Shown here piece after piece: positions 61,410 to 64,000 of a stretch of 64,000 bases of DNA. Below the pieces are notes generated by a model, which saw only the letters and a list, made by a program, of their open reading frames with translations, made no database searches and had not been told where the DNA came from. Position numbers and translations under genes: made by a program. The stretch comes from Sipunculus nudus. Taxonomy: Eukaryota; Annelida; Sipuncula; Golfingiida; Sipunculidae. The stretch is taken from NCBI GenBank assembly GCA_026874595.1, contig CM049311.1, positions 35,385,176-35,449,175 of the forward strand. Direction: 5' to 3'. Within the stretch, counting starts at the first letter, position 1; every line of letters begins with the position of its first letter.

Positions 61410-62240
61410 TGTAATCCTCTGGCTGAAACACGGTGACAGATAAAATGGAGCGATGTTGTTCTTAGCTTTGAACACAAGAACAAGTATCTTATATTTTACT
61501 CTTCGCTGTATCGGCAACTAGTGAAGAAAGCTGAGTATGGTATAATATGATCATGTTTTGCACTGCTGGTAAGAATTCTTGCTGCTATGTTCTGTGGCGG
61601 CTGGAGGCGATTAATAAGAATCGCTAGAAGACCACATAATAATGCGTTACAACAATCTTGTTAAGTGGTAATGAAACCATGGATTAAACATTCCATGTAT
61701 CAGGGTCCATGTTTTTCTTAACTTTTTTCTTATGTTATGGAGGTGAAAATAGGCAGATTTGCAGACAGACGTGACATGTGCCTCCATTTGTTAGTTGTAA
61801 TCCATTTTGACGGTAATATTGCTGGCAAAAGATGACGCTCATATCTTCTGGTTGACATCTTGAAAGAACCATAAAACACTTTGCTGTATATTTGTATGAA
61901 AGCAATAAATAAAAACGCGGTCTTTTCATAATTCATTTCTAAACTTAATTGATGCAACATGTCTGTGCAGCTTCATGTTTCCATGACAGCGATGGCGTTG
62001 TCTAATTAATCGGCCTTAAAGGTGATCCATAACTGAGTATCATCTGCATAAAGGTGATATTTAATGTCAAGCCTACGTAGCAGCTAGCAAATAGATGATA
62101 GACAGTAAAGAGCGCCGGTCCAAAAACTAATCCCTGAGATACACCACAATCAAATATTTTTATTTTAGATTTTGCTACTTTAAGTATGATCTTTTGTTGA
62201 CGATTTACAAGATACAGTATTATCCACTCGAATACAGTGG
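61410..62240 (-). pseudogene. CR1/L2-like LINE reverse-transcriptase fragment
   Basis: Read on the minus strand from 62240, the frame gives LVNRQQKIIL, then DCGVSQGLVFGPALFTVY (about 62150-62095, the G-V-P-Q-G-S motif with substitutions). Next comes KYHLYADDTQLWITF (about 62068-62020, catalytic YADD intact). YEKTAFLFI (about 61930) matches the 'DDKTEFL' segment, and a C-terminal LVLVFKAKNNIAPFYLS is near 61480-61430. Stops and frameshifts interrupt it. This order fits CR1/L2-group LINEs. The endonuclease is absent (5' truncation) and the 3' end stops at the junction with the plus-strand LINE. Confidence 0.75.
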
Positions 62241-63780
62241 TTTATATAATATACGACAATGTTCGTTGTGCCCAAGATATATAATACCAAGATGATTAAA
62301 GATTAAAAGACTAAGAGATTAACTCCTAGAGCAGTTGCAATTAACAGAACAAATTCAAAATCATATAAAATCGATCTAGTATCCTTTAGTTTCACACGAA
62401 AGCTACAATATCAAAGCTATAGCTCGATTTTATGATTTAAATGGCAACCATCTTGTTTTTTTTACGGGCAGAGGGGTTGATAAAATTCCTTACCTACTTT
62501 TTTTAACTTAGTGCCTGTATGAAATAAAAGCAAGCGCTATCTGAATGTAGGCATTCAATTCACAAGGGTCTGTGATTTGGGTACACGAGCAACATCACAA
62601 ACATATTTTAGCATTTTATATCAGAAAAAACGGGATGGGTTCGGCAGAAAGAATACGCATATTTATTTAGAACTGCAACATTAAATACATGAATAATTTT
62701 GTCTCATTATATCTTGGCATATAGAAATCATTTCTAAATAGGTAGTTTTTAATGTCTACATATCATAACATGAGGCTCTTCCATTCTAAGTAGGTATGGA
62801 TGTGCGACCTTCGATAAAATAGTAAAAAAAAATATAAGAGAAATTTTCATTATTAAAGAGTCATTGACCGTGAAACTTCATATTAGAAATAACTTTATTA
62901 AAATACATGGAAAATACTAATTACAAAGTTGTCATATAAAGCTGAATAATGGTATTGTAGTGAAAAGTGGCGAGTCTCGTCTGACAGTAACTGGACGAAA
63001 AGGCGACCCGGTTTTTCCAGCCATTTGGTGGTTTTGGTTCTTTTGATAAAAGTGTCGGGTTCTCTTAATAATAGAATGGCTTGAACACGGTGAGGAAGTG
63101 AGGGAAATGGTAATGAAGGGAATCAGTTGGTAACAAAAGTGATCTGCTATGGATACATGGTAGTTTTATACTATTTCTTTGAAAGTGGGTACATAATATG
63201 CAAAGCAGGGAAAGAAGAGGCTTCATATAATTGTTTATTAAAACATTACATTAACTAAATACTACATGTATTTATATACTGCAAGAAGTATTTAAATCTT
63301 ACTTTTTTTACATTTTATATTTACTACGCTTACTAAAGTGGGATGTTGATGTTTCAAGCAACATCAATACTCGTGCCGACACAACGACGCATCGATAAAT
63401 GTGATCGAAATAATAGGTCTATATCCACAATTTTCTAATTCGTTGGATATGACATCAGCATATTGCTGAAACCTAAGATGTTCATTTACCGAAAGAAGTG
63501 TCGATATCCCCTCTCTTCTCAGTTTGTGTCTAAAATCTGTAACTTATATATTCAACTTTAAGAAGTGGAAACCTAGCAGTGGTCCATATTTAGACAAACC
63601 TGATTCAATGCAGAATATTTATTACTGTAGGTGCTTCCTACATCAAATTAGTCCGTTCACTGACTCAAGAATAGTTTTTTTTTTCAAAATACGACTGAAC
63701 ATGGTATGGTCGTTTTTGTGCTAGCTTTGCCCCTATTGGTATCGAACCTACGGCACAGTTGAGTAAAGATATATTGTCCC
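62241..63780. other. Unassigned DNA
   Basis: No supported gene. AT-rich sequence with short unrelated open frames. Confidence 0.4.
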
Positions 63781-64000
63781 CCACTCGGCGGATGCGGGGG
63801 ACATTGATTTGGGAGTGTCTGTCTGTCTGTCTGTCTCTCTGTCTGTCGGTCAGGTGTATTCGTTACCTTGTGATAACTTTCCTAAATTTGATCCGATTTC
63901 ATTCATATTTAGATCAGTGATTACTCTCATGCATACCCTGGTTGGGATTGGTTTTGGAGTGTCTGGCTTCTGTCTGTCCGTCCGTCACTCGGTCTGACCG
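63781..64000 (+). repeat. TGTC-rich dispersed repeat at window edge
   Basis: CGGATGCGGGGGACATTGAT leads into a (TCTG)n tract (63816-63850). About 130 bp later TTTTGGAGTGTCTGGCTTCT opens a second, decayed TCTG tract (63964-64000). The two halves look like a tandem duplication of a microsatellite-bearing repeat. It is cut by the window end. Confidence 0.6.

Overview
The window looks like AT-rich, intron-bearing animal DNA, most likely from a marine lophotrochozoan such as a mollusc. That placement is an inference. It rests on one intact neuropeptide-type GPCR, a C-type lectin exon, many long (TA)n tracts, and a dense mix of Harbinger-like, Helitron-like, TTAA-flanked, SINE and LINE remnants. 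Genes are very sparse. Only one complete protein-coding exon can be defended (a receptor of the bombesin/CCHamide/GGNG type, 8024-9214 +), plus one lectin-domain exon (53051-53248 +). Most other open frames are short, start without ATG, or run through microsatellites and repeats.

Layout. 1-2.65 kb: a 26-bp terminal-inverted-repeat element carrying a frameshifted PIF/Harbinger transposase fragment, nested inside a second inverted repeat, followed by a GTCGCACGAC-rich element with a possible second Harbinger-type first exon. 4.05-4.5 kb: a convincing pol II promoter (three ACCAATGAGAGC-type boxes, TATAAAAT, TCAGTT initiator) with no recognised gene behind it. 8.0-9.55 kb: the receptor. 9.6-18.2 kb: mostly unassigned DNA with (TA)n tracts and a 42-bp-arm hairpin element. 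18.19-20.51 kb: a foldback element with long inverted ends and 21-43-bp palindromic subterminal arrays. 23.34-25.57 kb: two head-to-tail non-autonomous Helitron units. 20.8, 27.9 and 30.3 kb: three copies of one dispersed repeat. 32.5 kb: a tRNA-headed SINE on the minus strand. 33.76 and 45.30 kb: two copies of a TTAA-flanked MITE. 40.04-40.87 kb: a satellite array with alternating 141/140-bp monomers. 48.57-50.90 and 52.14-54.31 kb: a diverged segmental duplication; the lectin exon sits in a block found only in the second copy. 58.2-61.4 kb (+): a decayed L1/Tx1-like LINE, meeting a decayed CR1/L2-like LINE (-) at about 61.4 kb.

No pathway or operon can be described, because the genes are single and unrelated. 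The receptor would act at the plasma membrane of neurons or target tissue. The lectin exon would belong to a secreted or surface sugar-binding protein if its other exons exist. The rest of the window is mainly a record of transposon insertion, decay and local duplication. All repeat-family assignments come from reading motifs by eye, not from database searches.
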